Below, piece after piece: positions 6,453-14,371 of a DNA stretch of 64,000 bases (positions are counted from its first letter, which is position 1; the number at the start of each line of letters is the position of its first letter). The notes under the pieces were generated by a model that was given only the letters and a program-made list of their open reading frames with translations, was not told the DNA's origin and ran no database searches. A program made the translations under genes and the position numbers. This DNA comes from Rhizohabitans arisaemae (GTDB lineage Bacteria > Actinomycetota > Actinomycetes > Streptosporangiales > Streptosporangiaceae): contig NZ_BLRH01000060.1 of the NCBI RefSeq assembly GCF_025996515.1, positions 1,550,001 to 1,614,000 on the forward strand, read 5' to 3'.

Positions 6453-8582
6453 GTGGCGCGATTGTCGTACCCTGCCGCTTGGCGCATCGATGGGGTGGAG
6501 GATCTGTTCGGATTCCCGGTTTCCGATCCCTATCGGTGGCTGGAGGACGGCGAGGACGCACGCGTGCGGGACTGGGCCGCGGCTCAGGATCGTCTTTTTC
6601 GTGCGTGTCGCGCCGGCTGGCGGGAGAAGCGATCGTGGGCGTCTTTGGTGGATCAGGTGTCCTCCTTCGGCGTGTCGGAGCCCCCAACGGTGCGTGGTTC
6701 GGTCATGTTCCTCGCCGAGCAACTCCGTGGGGACGAGCAGCGGCGCCTGATCGTCGTGGACGCCGAGGGGAACAGACGGGTGCTGATCGATCCGGCGGAG
6801 CTCGATCCGTCCGGCCACACCGGGCTGTACGCCTGGTGGCCGTCGCGCGAAGGTGATCGTGTGGCCGTCCAAACGGAGGTCGCCGAGCAACCCGGCAGCG
6901 ACATCATCGTGCTGGACGTGCGAACCGGGGAGGTGGTGGACGGGCCGTTGCCGCGCGCCCGCAACACCTCCCTGGCCTGGCTACCGGGCGGGGACGCGTT
7001 CTACTACGTCAGCCGTGTTCCCGACGAGGAACTGGCCCACGGCGACATGCGTCTGCAGCGGCGGGTGAGACTGCATCGGATCGGTTCGTCCTGGCAGACC
7101 GACGTGGTGGTGTTCGGCGGTGAGGACGCCCCGGACCACTATTACGGGCTCACGGTCAGCGCCGACGGCCGTCATCTGGCGATCACCGCGATGGTCGGTC
7201 CCGCCGCGCAGAACGATGTGTACCTGGCCGAGCTCATCGATCCGGAGGCCCCGCATTTCGACAAGATCGTGGATGGGCACGCGATACGCGCCCGTGTTCT
7301 CCCACGCTTCCTCGCGGACAACGGTCTTCTGCTGGTCACCGACCACCAGGCCCCGTGCGGCCGCATCTGCACGGCGCACCGGCACGACACCGACCCGGCG
7401 GCCTGGCACACGCTGGTGGCCGAGGATCCGGAGGCACCCGTGGACGAGTGCCTGGTCTTGGACGACCCGGCTCTTCCCCGGCCGCTCCTGCTGGTGGCTC
7501 GGGCCCGCCACGGAACCTCCACCCTGACCCTGCACGATCTGGCCAGTGGCCGCCCGCTCACCGAGCTGCCCCTCCCCGGGGCGGGCGTCGTGTCCTCCCT
7601 GCGCACCACCGTCCCGTACGGGCGTCATGCCTGGTTCAGCTACTGCGACGCGACCACACCCCCCACCATCTACCGCTACGACGCCGCCGACGGGAGGACG
7701 GAACAGGAAACCGGTGCCACCACAGCCGGACACACTCCGGAGATCCGCAGCCGTAGCCTTCGCTATCGCGCCGGCGACGGCACCGAGATCACGCTGCTCC
7801 TGTTCATTCCGGCCGAGGAACATCAGGGCCCCCGTCCCACTCTTCTCTACGGCTACGGCAGTTTCGGCATGCCGATGCGCCCCTGGTTCTTCCCCATGGC
7901 GGCCGCATGGGTCGGCGTCGGCGGCACCTACGCGGTCGCCTGCGTCCGTGGAGGCGGTGAGGAGGGCCAACGCTGGCACGACGCCGGCCGCGGCCCAGGG
8001 AAGCACCGTGCGATCAGCGACTTCAACGACGCCGCGGCCTGGCTCATCGACACCGGCCGAACCACCCGTGACCAACTGGCGAGCTACGGCCAATCCGCCG
8101 GCGGGCTCCTGGTCACCGCCGCCGCCGTCCGGCGACCAGACCTGTACGCCGCGGTCATCGCCGAAGGACCGCTGTGCGACATGGTGCGCTACGAGAAATT
8201 CGGCCTGGGATGCACATGGACCGATGAATTCGGTAGTGCCTCCCAGGCCGAGCAACTCGAATGGTTACTTGGTTACTCCCCGTATCACAACATCACGCCC
8301 GGAGCCTCCTATCCCGCATTCCTCCTTACCGGGGCGGTAACCGACCTGCAGACCGGAGAAGCCCACGTCACCAAAATGTGCGCAGCCCTCCAGCACGCCA
8401 CCGGCAGTGACCGGCCTATTCTCATGCGCCGAGAACCCGATACCGCCCACGCCGCCTCTCCCGCCAGCAAAGAACGCGCCCTATTCGCGGATATCCTGGC
8501 CTTCGCCGGAAAACACACCGGCCTGTCACCGGATAAGACAACCGTGCCTCTTCGAGAGGCCACCGGCACAGGACCACGCTGA
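6453..8582 (+). CDS. Prolyl oligopeptidase family serine peptidase (S9A-like)
   Basis: 709 residues from GTG 6453, preferred because CGGGGGG lies just upstream; ATG 6420 is the alternative and the frame extends further into the hairpin. The N-terminus LFGFPVSDPYRWLED is the S9A entry motif; the middle is a beta-propeller. The alpha/beta-hydrolase end has YGYGSFGMP, then CVRGGGEEGQRWHDAGR. The probable triad is Ser548 in GQSAGG, Asp631 in VTDLQT and His666 in DTAHAAS, with spacing close to that of known enzymes. The nucleophile motif is GQSAGG rather than the usual GGSNGG, and the His lacks the usual GHG context, so specificity may differ. S9A enzymes cut after Pro in short peptides; no signal peptide, so cytosolic. 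A 31-residue peptide gene lies directly upstream. Confidence 0.9.
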   Translation: MARLSYPAAWRIDGVEDLFGFPVSDPYRWLEDGEDARVRDWAAAQDRLFRACRAGWREKRSWASLVDQVSSFGVSEPPTVRGSVMFLAEQLRGDEQRRLIVVDAEGNRRVLIDPAELDPSGHTGLYAWWPSREGDRVAVQTEVAEQPGSDIIVLDVRTGEVVDGPLPRARNTSLAWLPGGDAFYYVSRVPDEELAHGDMRLQRRVRLHRIGSSWQTDVVVFGGEDAPDHYYGLTVSADGRHLAITAMVGPAAQNDVYLAELIDPEAPHFDKIVDGHAIRARVLPRFLADNGLLLVTDHQAPCGRICTAHRHDTDPAAWHTLVAEDPEAPVDECLVLDDPALPRPLLLVARARHGTSTLTLHDLASGRPLTELPLPGAGVVSSLRTTVPYGRHAWFSYCDATTPPTIYRYDAADGRTEQETGATTAGHTPEIRSRSLRYRAGDGTEITLLLFIPAEEHQGPRPTLLYGYGSFGMPMRPWFFPMAAAWVGVGGTYAVACVRGGGEEGQRWHDAGRGPGKHRAISDFNDAAAWLIDTGRTTRDQLASYGQSAGGLLVTAAAVRRPDLYAAVIAEGPLCDMVRYEKFGLGCTWTDEFGSASQAEQLEWLLGYSPYHNITPGASYPAFLLTGAVTDLQTGEAHVTKMCAALQHATGSDRPILMRREPDTAHAASPASKERALFADILAFAGKHTGLSPDKTTVPLREATGTGPR

Positions 8583-8697
8583 GAACGGCTGGATCGGAAA
8601 CGTCGTCTATTGAGCTGTCAAGCGATTGCGGCCGCATCCCCGGCGGAAACTTGGATACATGGCGATCGGCGTAAGTCAATCGTCGCCAAGGTTGTGA

Positions 8698-9582
8698 TCA
8701 TTCACTCGTGGAGCCCGGGTCGACGTCGTTGCGAAAGAGCGGGTCGGACTCCGGGATGACGTGCAGGACCACGGTGTCGGAGCTGTACGGCCTGGTCATC
8801 ATGACGCGATGGCCGTCCTCGATCCGTTCTGGGCCCACAGGTGTGCCGACACCGGTTCCATCGGGATTGCCCTGCACCAAGACGTATTGAATCTTGAGTC
8901 CACGCCGCTCCAGTTCGGGCCTGACCTCCGCGACCGTCTTGCCACGCACCGGATACCCGTCCACGGTGGAGGTGTCGACGGTTTCGTTGACGGTGGACAC
9001 CCTGGCATAGGGTTCCCCGGGCGCGGCCTCCCGGCCGATGCTCAGAGAGATCTTCCCGGTGTAGCCCTTGGAGAAGGTCACTTCTCCGCACCAGGCCGAT
9101 CCGCAGGGGCCTTCAGGCCGGTACGACACCCCCGTACCCGGGGGCAGCTCGCCCACCAGGTCCGGGCCGAACATCTTGCCCACCAGCTGCGGCGGCACGG
9201 GAATCCTGTCCACGACGGCATCCAGTCCGACGGCCCGGAACGCTTCCACGAAGGTCGTCGTATCGGCGTTCGGGTCGTTGACGACGACGGTGAGGTGGTC
9301 GTCGGTCCGTTTCAGCGATACGGCCGCGTTGGCGTACTCGGTGACGGAACCGAACCGGGGCCACCCGAATCCGACGACCAGCGCAGTCGTCAGCGCGACG
9401 GCGAATGCGCCCAGTGTCAGGCGGCGCCGGACCACTGAACGCCGGCGCGGCACGGCGGCCGGTTCCCGTGCCTCCGACATGATCGATTCCATCAGCGCGC
9501 GCGCCCCGGCGCCCGAGACCTGTCCGGCCGGATCCCGGGCCACGTCCTCGTCCCGCACCCGTGCGAGGTCGGCGATGTTCAC
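8698..9582 (-). CDS. Membrane-anchored partner of the ECF sigma factor (putative anti-sigma)
   Basis: 294 residues. The N-terminus (1-52) is cytosolic and starts MNIADLARVRDEDVARDPAG, followed by a basic stretch RRRSVVRRR and one membrane helix (about 56-74, GAFAVALTTALVVGFGW). The rest is extracellular and includes a PASTA-like part near the C-terminus: GYPVRGKTVAEVRPELERRG, then GTPVGPERIEDGH. Two Cys (CGSAWCGE) may form a disulfide. It overlaps the upstream sigma gene by 4 bases (ATGA), so translation is coupled. The arrangement fits a sigma regulator or a membrane sensor like the CU044_5270 group; no zinc anti-sigma motif is present, so direct sigma binding is inferred. Confidence 0.7.
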   Translation of the reverse strand: MNIADLARVRDEDVARDPAGQVSGAGARALMESIMSEAREPAAVPRRRSVVRRRLTLGAFAVALTTALVVGFGWPRFGSVTEYANAAVSLKRTDDHLTVVVNDPNADTTTFVEAFRAVGLDAVVDRIPVPPQLVGKMFGPDLVGELPPGTGVSYRPEGPCGSAWCGEVTFSKGYTGKISLSIGREAAPGEPYARVSTVNETVDTSTVDGYPVRGKTVAEVRPELERRGLKIQYVLVQGNPDGTGVGTPVGPERIEDGHRVMMTRPYSSDTVVLHVIPESDPLFRNDVDPGSTSE

Positions 9583-10121
9583 AGCGTGTTCCCTTCGACG
9601 GCGACGGAGCCCACATGGTTGATTCCGGCCTTGGCCAAGCCGCGTGCGAGGCGCCTGCGGGCGCGGTAAAGCCTGACGGCCGCGGTGTTGCGGGAGATGC
9701 CGAGAACGCGGGCGATTTCGCGTGTGCCCAAGTTCTCCCAGGCGACGAGGGTCAGCAGTTCCCTGTCGTCGTCCGACAGGCTCCGCAGAACCCTCCCGAC
9801 CTGTGAGTAGTCCTCGACGGGTGGTTCGCCGAGGACGGGGGAGGCGGCCAGCTGCTCGCGTAACGCCGCCGTCCGCTGTTCGTGCCTGCGTTCACCGCGC
9901 CGATGATTGGCGAGCACCCGCCGGGCCACGCCGAACAGCCAGAGCCGGGCGTCGTCGCCCGCAGGTACTTCGTCGATCCGCCGCCAGGCGACCGTGAACG
10001 TCTCGGCGACGACATCGGTGGCGTCGTCGGGATCGGGGCAACGGCGCAGGGCGTACCCGAGGATGGCGCCGTAGGTGGATTCGTAGATCTCCACGAACCG
10101 GCGCTCGGGGTCCCTTCCCAT
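9579..10121 (-). CDS. ECF-family RNA polymerase sigma factor
   Basis: 180 residues. Sigma-2 spans about residues 8-75 (FVEIYESTYGAILGYALRR, DDATDVVAETFTVAWRR, ARLWLFGVARRVLANHRRG). Sigma-4 spans about 110-165 (SLSDDDRELLTLVAWENLG, TREIARVLGISRNTAAVRLY). It initiates a two-gene unit with the membrane protein downstream, overlapping by ATGA. The regulon is unknown. A 223-base divergent gap separates it from the DUF397 gene. Confidence 0.92.
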   Translation of the reverse strand: MGRDPERRFVEIYESTYGAILGYALRRCPDPDDATDVVAETFTVAWRRIDEVPAGDDARLWLFGVARRVLANHRRGERRHEQRTAALREQLAASPVLGEPPVEDYSQVGRVLRSLSDDDRELLTLVAWENLGTREIARVLGISRNTAAVRLYRARRRLARGLAKAGINHVGSVAVEGNTL

Positions 10122-10344
10122 CCGGTCTCCTCACGTGAGTGGTCAGTAACCACCCCATGTCCGGATATCTCTATCTATTACCGGCCAAGGACGTCCTACA
10201 TCCACGGCGGCCCTCTTGATGAACCAACGGGGATCTTTCGTTCGTCATCTTCCTGGTGCCGAAGGGCGATCTCCCTATGGTGCGGACATCGCTTTCTTGT
10301 CGGAAGCGAGGGCACCTGGTCGCCATAGTGAGGAGAGAGCCAAG

Positions 10345-10548
10345 GTGGATAGCCCTGATCTGACCGGCGCCGAGTTCCGTAAGGCCAGCTCATGTGCGAT
10401 GGCGATGTGTGTCAGGGTGGCCACCAACGTGACCGGAGTGGTCGCGGTTCGGGATGGCAAGAACCCTTCCGGTCCGGTTCTGACCTTTACCCCCAGCGAG
10501 TGGACCGCGTTCGTCACAGGTGTCCGCAACGGCGAATTCGAAGTATGA
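10345..10548 (+). CDS. DUF397 domain protein
   Basis: 67 residues from GTG 10345 with GAGGAGAG 7 bases upstream. The sequence TGAEFRKASSCAMAMCVRVA, then VAVRDGKNPSGPVLTFTPSE and WTAFVTGVRNGEFE is the complete DUF397 signature. DUF397 proteins are usually encoded just after an XRE-family DNA-binding gene and modulate it (as in Bld/WhiJ-like pairs). Here no XRE gene is adjacent, so this is an orphan copy. Two hairpins follow directly. Confidence 0.92.
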   Translation: MDSPDLTGAEFRKASSCAMAMCVRVATNVTGVVAVRDGKNPSGPVLTFTPSEWTAFVTGVRNGEFEV

Positions 10549-10556
10549 GCCGCGCG

Positions 10557-10638
10557 GCCGGGATCTGACGGCTGATCCCGGCGGTTGTCTGTCAGCGCAA
10601 CCGGCGATGTGGCCCTGTTACGTCGGCCACATCGCCGG
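10557..10638. terminator. Two tandem hairpins between convergent genes
   Basis: GCCGGGATC/GATCCCGGC (10557-10565, 10574-10582) and a perfect 14-bp stem CCGGCGATGTGGCC/GGCCACATCGCCGG (10601-10614, 10625-10638) lie between DUF397 and the convergent glsB-like gene. Neither has a T-run; they probably act for both directions. Confidence 0.7.
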
Positions 10639-10656
10639 GCGAATTCACCGAACCGA

Positions 10657-10929
10657 TCATGGTCGGGTGCCGCTTGAGCCGGAGCGACCGGCTGTGTAGC
10701 GGCTGTACCCCCAGACGAGCAGTACGGCTACCGCCGCGGAGATGATGTAATACCAGAAAGCGCTGCCGGTTCCCATGATGCTGCGCGTCACAAACCCCCC
10801 GATCAACGCGCCGATGACCCCGAGCAGCAGAGTCATCCACCAAGACATCGGGTTCTCTCCGGGGACGATCAGACGAGCGATGGCTCCGATGACGAGGCCG
10901 ATGATAAGAAACCAGATGAGGCTGAGCAT
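10657..10929 (-). CDS. GlsB/YeaQ/YmgE family stress-response membrane protein
   Basis: 90 residues from ATG 10929 with GGGGAGG upstream. Three hydrophobic helices: LIWFLIIGLVIGAIARLIVP, then WWMTLLLGVIGALIGGFVTR, then WYYIISAAVAVLLVWGY. The G-rich helix 1-loop-helix 2 pattern is typical of transglycosylase-associated (GlsB) proteins, small membrane proteins induced by stress in many bacteria. Function is not settled. The frame is open further upstream, but those residues are not family-like. Confidence 0.9.
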   Translation of the reverse strand: MLSLIWFLIIGLVIGAIARLIVPGENPMSWWMTLLLGVIGALIGGFVTRSIMGTGSAFWYYIISAAVAVLLVWGYSRYTAGRSGSSGTRP

Positions 10930-11072
10930 ACGAACCAGCCTCCCCCCTGTCGTAGGACAACCCCCGCGGCGTATATGCCCGGTATCGTCCCAGCTCACAC
11001 GGGGGGACAGACCGGTTCACGAAACCTGTTCGGCGCAACCCCAAAGTACCGCTACACTTGCTCATGCACCGG

Positions 11073-11148
11073 GCGGTCGTAGCTCAATGGATAGAGCATC
11101 TGACTACGGATCAGAAGGTTAGGGGTTCGAATCCTCTCGACCGCGCCA
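11073..11148 (+). tRNA. tRNA-Arg (anticodon ACG)
   Basis: Acceptor arms GCGGTCG (11073-11079) and CGACCGC (11138-11144) pair fully; discriminator G and an encoded CCA (11146-11148) follow. D arm AGCTCAATGGATAGAGC, anticodon loop CTACGGA (anticodon ACG, reading CGN) and T loop GGTTCGAATCC are canonical. Confidence 0.96.
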
Positions 11149-11154
11149 CCCAAG

Positions 11155-11190
11155 AAGGCTCCTGAGTCGGCTTACGCCCTCAGGAGCCTT
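11155..11190 (+). terminator. Terminator after tRNA-Arg
   Basis: AAGGCTCCTGAG/CTCAGGAGCCTT is a perfect 12-bp stem with a 12-base loop followed by TCT, 6 bases after the CCA end. Confidence 0.82.
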
Positions 11191-11295
11191 TCTCGTTGCA
11201 GCGCCCAACCGAGCGTCTCCGTGGGACCCCAACCTGTTCGACCCCGTGCCCAATGCAGTGGGGACTAAAGGGGACCGGGGAATTGCGGGAATCCG

Positions 11296-11781
11296 CTAGT
11301 CCATGCCGTCCATGCTGAACCAGTGGGATTCGTCCGACTCCGTAGGCACACCGGCTTCCGTGAACCAGCCCGCGACGCGGTCGCGGTTCTCCTTTATCGC
11401 GATGCCGTCCTCGAGGTCGCCCCGTTCGACGAGGAGGGCCATGCAGGCCGTGAGCCGGTCCTCCAGGTCCTCGGACGGCTCGGCGACGCGGCCGGTACGG
11501 GATTCGAAGAACCTGACCAGGGCGGGGAGCGAGCTGTACGGGGTGTGCACGACGTAGCGGTACTCGCCGCCGCCGTCGCCGGGCCGGGACATGTACTCGT
11601 ATTCCTCCTCGAAGGAGATCCCGCGGCGCGCGTCGTCGGGGTTGACGTGCAGCCGGAGATCGAAGTAGCGGCCCGCTTCGCGGCGGTGGCTGGAGAGCAG
11701 CGTCTTCGATCGCGTGTTGTCACCGGTGGGGTTGGCGATCACAGGCTTGCCGTTTCCGTGTTCATCGGACGAAGCTAGCAA
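11296..11781 (-). CDS. Hypothetical acidic protein
   Basis: 161 residues, soluble, acidic, rich in Asp/Glu/Arg. The N-terminus (MLASSDEHGNGKPVIANPTG) looks disordered. The middle has EEEYEYMSRPGDGGGEYRYV, then a helix around SLPALVRFFESRTGR, and the C-terminus ends HWFSMDGMD. No family, motif or localisation signal was recognised. The reading frame has normal high-GC codon use, supporting a real gene. It is alone, pointing toward tRNA-Arg. The start is uncertain because alternative starts lie within the first 30 residues. Confidence 0.55.
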   Translation of the reverse strand: MLASSDEHGNGKPVIANPTGDNTRSKTLLSSHRREAGRYFDLRLHVNPDDARRGISFEEEYEYMSRPGDGGGEYRYVVHTPYSSLPALVRFFESRTGRVAEPSEDLEDRLTACMALLVERGDLEDGIAIKENRDRVAGWFTEAGVPTESDESHWFSMDGMD

Positions 11782-11927
11782 AGAGATCGGTACGGCCGGA
11801 GGCCTTGTGGCTGAGTGCCCTGAAGTCGCTCCTCACGAGAGGTGCCCGCCGTAGCGGACAGAGCTTGCAGTGCTCAACCGGACTCTTTCCGGCACCCGTA
11901 GGAGCCAAGGGGTTGTTTCAGATGAGA

Positions 11928-11967
11928 AAAGGCCCACCCCGGAGGAGCTGAGCCGGGGTGGGCCTTT
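11928..11967. terminator. Bidirectional terminator
   Basis: AAAGGCCCACCCCGG/CCGGGGTGGGCCTTT is a perfect 15-bp stem with a 10-base loop and T-rich sequence on both strands (TTTTC on the minus side). It lies about 90 bases past the end of the leftward hydrolase gene and most likely ends that operon. The remaining gap 11782-12057 shows no gene. Confidence 0.8.
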
Positions 11968-12057
11968 CCGTTTCCAGGGTCGTGCGGCGCCGTCCCTACG
12001 TCCGCCGCCTATCCGATTCTTGATCGTTTCGGCGTGCCCCGGAACTCGGATGCGGTC

Positions 12058-12858
12058 TCAGTCGGCCAGGAAGGCGGCCAGCGCGGGAGCCAGGGCTTCG
12101 GCGCTCACGTTGTGCGTCTGGTCGGGCAGTTCACGCAGCTCGGCGTGGGGGATGCGGGAGGCCGCCGCACGGGCCGCGTTCGCGAGCCACGACTCGCTCG
12201 CTCCGCCGTACAGCACGAGGGTGGGCATGGCGATGGCGGACCAGCGGTCCTGCGGGAGGGGGTGGCCCGACATCGTGCCCGCCATGAAGCGGCCGTCGTA
12301 GGCGATGGTCGGGGCGACGGCCTGCAGCGCGGTCCAGATGGGGGCGCTTTTCATCCCGGTGACGAACTCCGCGGGCACGCCGGCCGCCGCGGTGAAGAAC
12401 AGTTCCAGAACCTTGTCGCGACGTCCCTCGGCGGCGAACGCGTCCAGGCGCGCCACGTAGTCGTCGGGCAGGGGCGGACGGCCGTCGTCGACCACGAACG
12501 GAGGCTCGTACAGGGCCAGCCGGGTGATCGGCAGCTCGGCGGCGGCCGCATCCATGGCGAGTACCGCGCCTGAGGAGAAGCCGCAGACGTGGGCCGTCCC
12601 GCCCACCTCGGCGATGAGCGCCGCCAGGTCCTCGATTTCGCGGTCTGTGCTGTACGGGGCGGTGTCACCGCTGTCTCCGCGACCTCTGCGATCGTAGGTG
12701 TAGACCGTATGGGACGCGCCGAGCAGATCGCCGAGCAGGGGTCCGAGCGGATTGATCGCCCGATGTGAGGTGGCGCCGTCCACCAGGATGAGGGGCGTGC
12801 CGTCGCCGATGCTCTCGAAGGCGATGGGGGTGCCATCCTTGGACGTGATGGTGTTCAT
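12058..12858 (-). CDS. Alpha/beta hydrolase
   Basis: 266 residues with the alpha/beta-hydrolase order: GTPLILVDGATSHRA (oxyanion region), TYDRRGRGDSGD, nucleophile elbow HVCGFSSGAVLAM (Ser in GFSSG), cap region, ALYEPPFV, strand PTLVLYGGASESW at the acid position, and DQTHNVS with the catalytic His. The acid loop shows Glu/Ser rather than a clear Asp. Substrate unknown; small actinobacterial hydrolases of this kind act on esters or epoxides. It is last in a three-gene leftward unit after AraC and DHFR-like genes (24 bases from the latter). Confidence 0.9.
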   Translation of the reverse strand: MNTITSKDGTPIAFESIGDGTPLILVDGATSHRAINPLGPLLGDLLGASHTVYTYDRRGRGDSGDTAPYSTDREIEDLAALIAEVGGTAHVCGFSSGAVLAMDAAAAELPITRLALYEPPFVVDDGRPPLPDDYVARLDAFAAEGRRDKVLELFFTAAAGVPAEFVTGMKSAPIWTALQAVAPTIAYDGRFMAGTMSGHPLPQDRWSAIAMPTLVLYGGASESWLANAARAAASRIPHAELRELPDQTHNVSAEALAPALAAFLAD

Positions 12859-12882
12859 GGCTGTTCTTTCTGGGATGGGATG

Positions 12883-13446
12883 TCACTTACAGGCGTAGGT
12901 CAGCGCGATCACGCCGGAGTCGAAGGTGCGCTTCTCGACCGGCGTCAGCGTGATCTTTTCCGGTGTATCGGGGAACAGACGGGCACCCGACCCCAGCACG
13001 ATGGGGAAGACCATGAGTCGCAGCTCGTCCACGAGGCCCCGCGTCAACAACTCCTGGACGAGTGAGCGACTGCCATGGACGAAGATGTGCCGGTGGCCGC
13101 CCTGGCGTTTGAGCGCCTCGACCTTGTCGGTCAGGTCGCCCTTGAGCAGGGAGGAGTTCCACGGCAGCGGCTTGTGCAACGTGCTGGACACCACATACTT
13201 GGGCAGCGCGTTCATCCGGCCGGCGAACTCGCCCGTCATGGTGGGCCAGGTGGCGGCGAACCCCTCGTAGGTGACCCGGCCGAGCAGCAGGGCCGAGGTC
13301 TCCAGCAACTCTTCGTACCGGTGTGCATCGTGTTCGGGGGAGTCATGCTCCAGCACCCAGCCGGCGTGCCGGAAACCTGCTTCGACGCCGGGAGCTTGCA
13401 TCACCCCGTCGAGCGACACGAACTCTGACACGATCAGCTTCCGCAC
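12883..13446 (-). CDS. Dihydrofolate reductase/RibD C-terminal family protein
   Basis: 187 residues: MRKLIVSEFVSLDGVMQAPG is the standard start, followed by LLGRVTYEGFAATWP, KYVVSSTLHKPLPWNSSLL, IFVHGSRSLVQELLTRGLVD and the end LFPIV-like strand LRLMVFPIVLGSGARLFPD. These single-domain proteins share the NADPH-binding fold of RibD reductases but their substrates are mostly unknown; they are frequent beside AraC-type and hydrolase genes. Downstream of the AraC regulator and upstream of the hydrolase on the same strand, so probably one regulon. Confidence 0.93.
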   Translation of the reverse strand: MRKLIVSEFVSLDGVMQAPGVEAGFRHAGWVLEHDSPEHDAHRYEELLETSALLLGRVTYEGFAATWPTMTGEFAGRMNALPKYVVSSTLHKPLPWNSSLLKGDLTDKVEALKRQGGHRHIFVHGSRSLVQELLTRGLVDELRLMVFPIVLGSGARLFPDTPEKITLTPVEKRTFDSGVIALTYACK

Positions 13447-13538
13447 GGTGACCTCCTCGCCTTGTTTCCCCGTCGGCCGATTCGGTGTTTTCGGTCGGCC
13501 AGGTGACTGTGACTGGGAGGTTAGATGGGAACAAGTGT

Positions 13539-14240
13539 TCAGGTCTTGTACAGAAGCGACAGCGGTTCCGCCGCGTCCGGATCGCTTAGCTGCGTGGCGG
13601 TCCGCCCGACGTACCGGGTCAGCGAGCGTGCCAGGTGCGGTTGGTCAAAGTATCCGAGCCGATGGACCACGTCATGGCTCGGCACACCCTCCCGGATCAG
13701 GACCGCGGCCTGTCTGGCCCGATTGATCTGCCGGACGGCACCCCGGGTGAGCCCGGTCGCCGCCAGGAAGCGTCGTTGGAGCGTACGTTCGGACACGTCC
13801 GGCGACACGCCGGCGAGCACCGAGGCGACGATCGGATCGCGCACCAGGACACCCTCACGCACCATTCGCCGTACGAACGCCTCGGCGTTGTCGTAGTCGG
13901 GCAGGCGCCAGACGGAGCCCTTCAACCGGAACGATCTCTGTGTCGCATCCGGAATCTGCACGCCACCGTCGACGAGCCGATCGACCGGAAGATGCGGCAT
14001 CGAAGTGCCGAGCGAGAAGCTGATCCCGAAAAATGTGGCCTCATCGGGGACGTGGGCGGCACTCGTCCCGGACTCCGGCCCTTTGACGGACACGTTGACC
14101 TGGCCGCGGTGCTCCCAGAAGACCAGGTCCCAATGCGCCGTCGCGATCGACGTCATCCGGTCGACGCCACGGCTCCTGCTCCGCCACACCCGTTCGATGT
14201 ACGGCGAATCGGCTGATCGGCTCTCGACCTCCAAGCCCAT
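13539..14240 (-). CDS. AraC-family transcriptional regulator
   Basis: 233 residues from ATG 14240, preferred because GAGGGG lies about 8 bases upstream; the frame runs further but the extra residues look unnatural. The N-terminal part (DLVFWEHRGQVNVSVKGPES) is the ligand/sensing region; the C-terminal HTH pair is SERTLQRRFLAATGLTRGAV and HDVVHRLGYFDQPHLARSLT, which keeps the AraC GYFDQPHLAR motif. It probably activates the DHFR-like and hydrolase genes 92 bases downstream. The ligand is unknown. Confidence 0.9.
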   Translation of the reverse strand: MGLEVESRSADSPYIERVWRSRSRGVDRMTSIATAHWDLVFWEHRGQVNVSVKGPESGTSAAHVPDEATFFGISFSLGTSMPHLPVDRLVDGGVQIPDATQRSFRLKGSVWRLPDYDNAEAFVRRMVREGVLVRDPIVASVLAGVSPDVSERTLQRRFLAATGLTRGAVRQINRARQAAVLIREGVPSHDVVHRLGYFDQPHLARSLTRYVGRTATQLSDPDAAEPLSLLYKT

Positions 14241-14371
14241 CCGCGTCGTTCCCCTCACTCCGTCCGTGCCACTCAGCGGGTAGCAGTGCAAGTTCGCTTT
14301 TCTGAGCCTATGTCGAGACATCGCTGGCGACAGCTCAGGCAGGCCTTCACCGAATCGGTACGACCGGTCAG

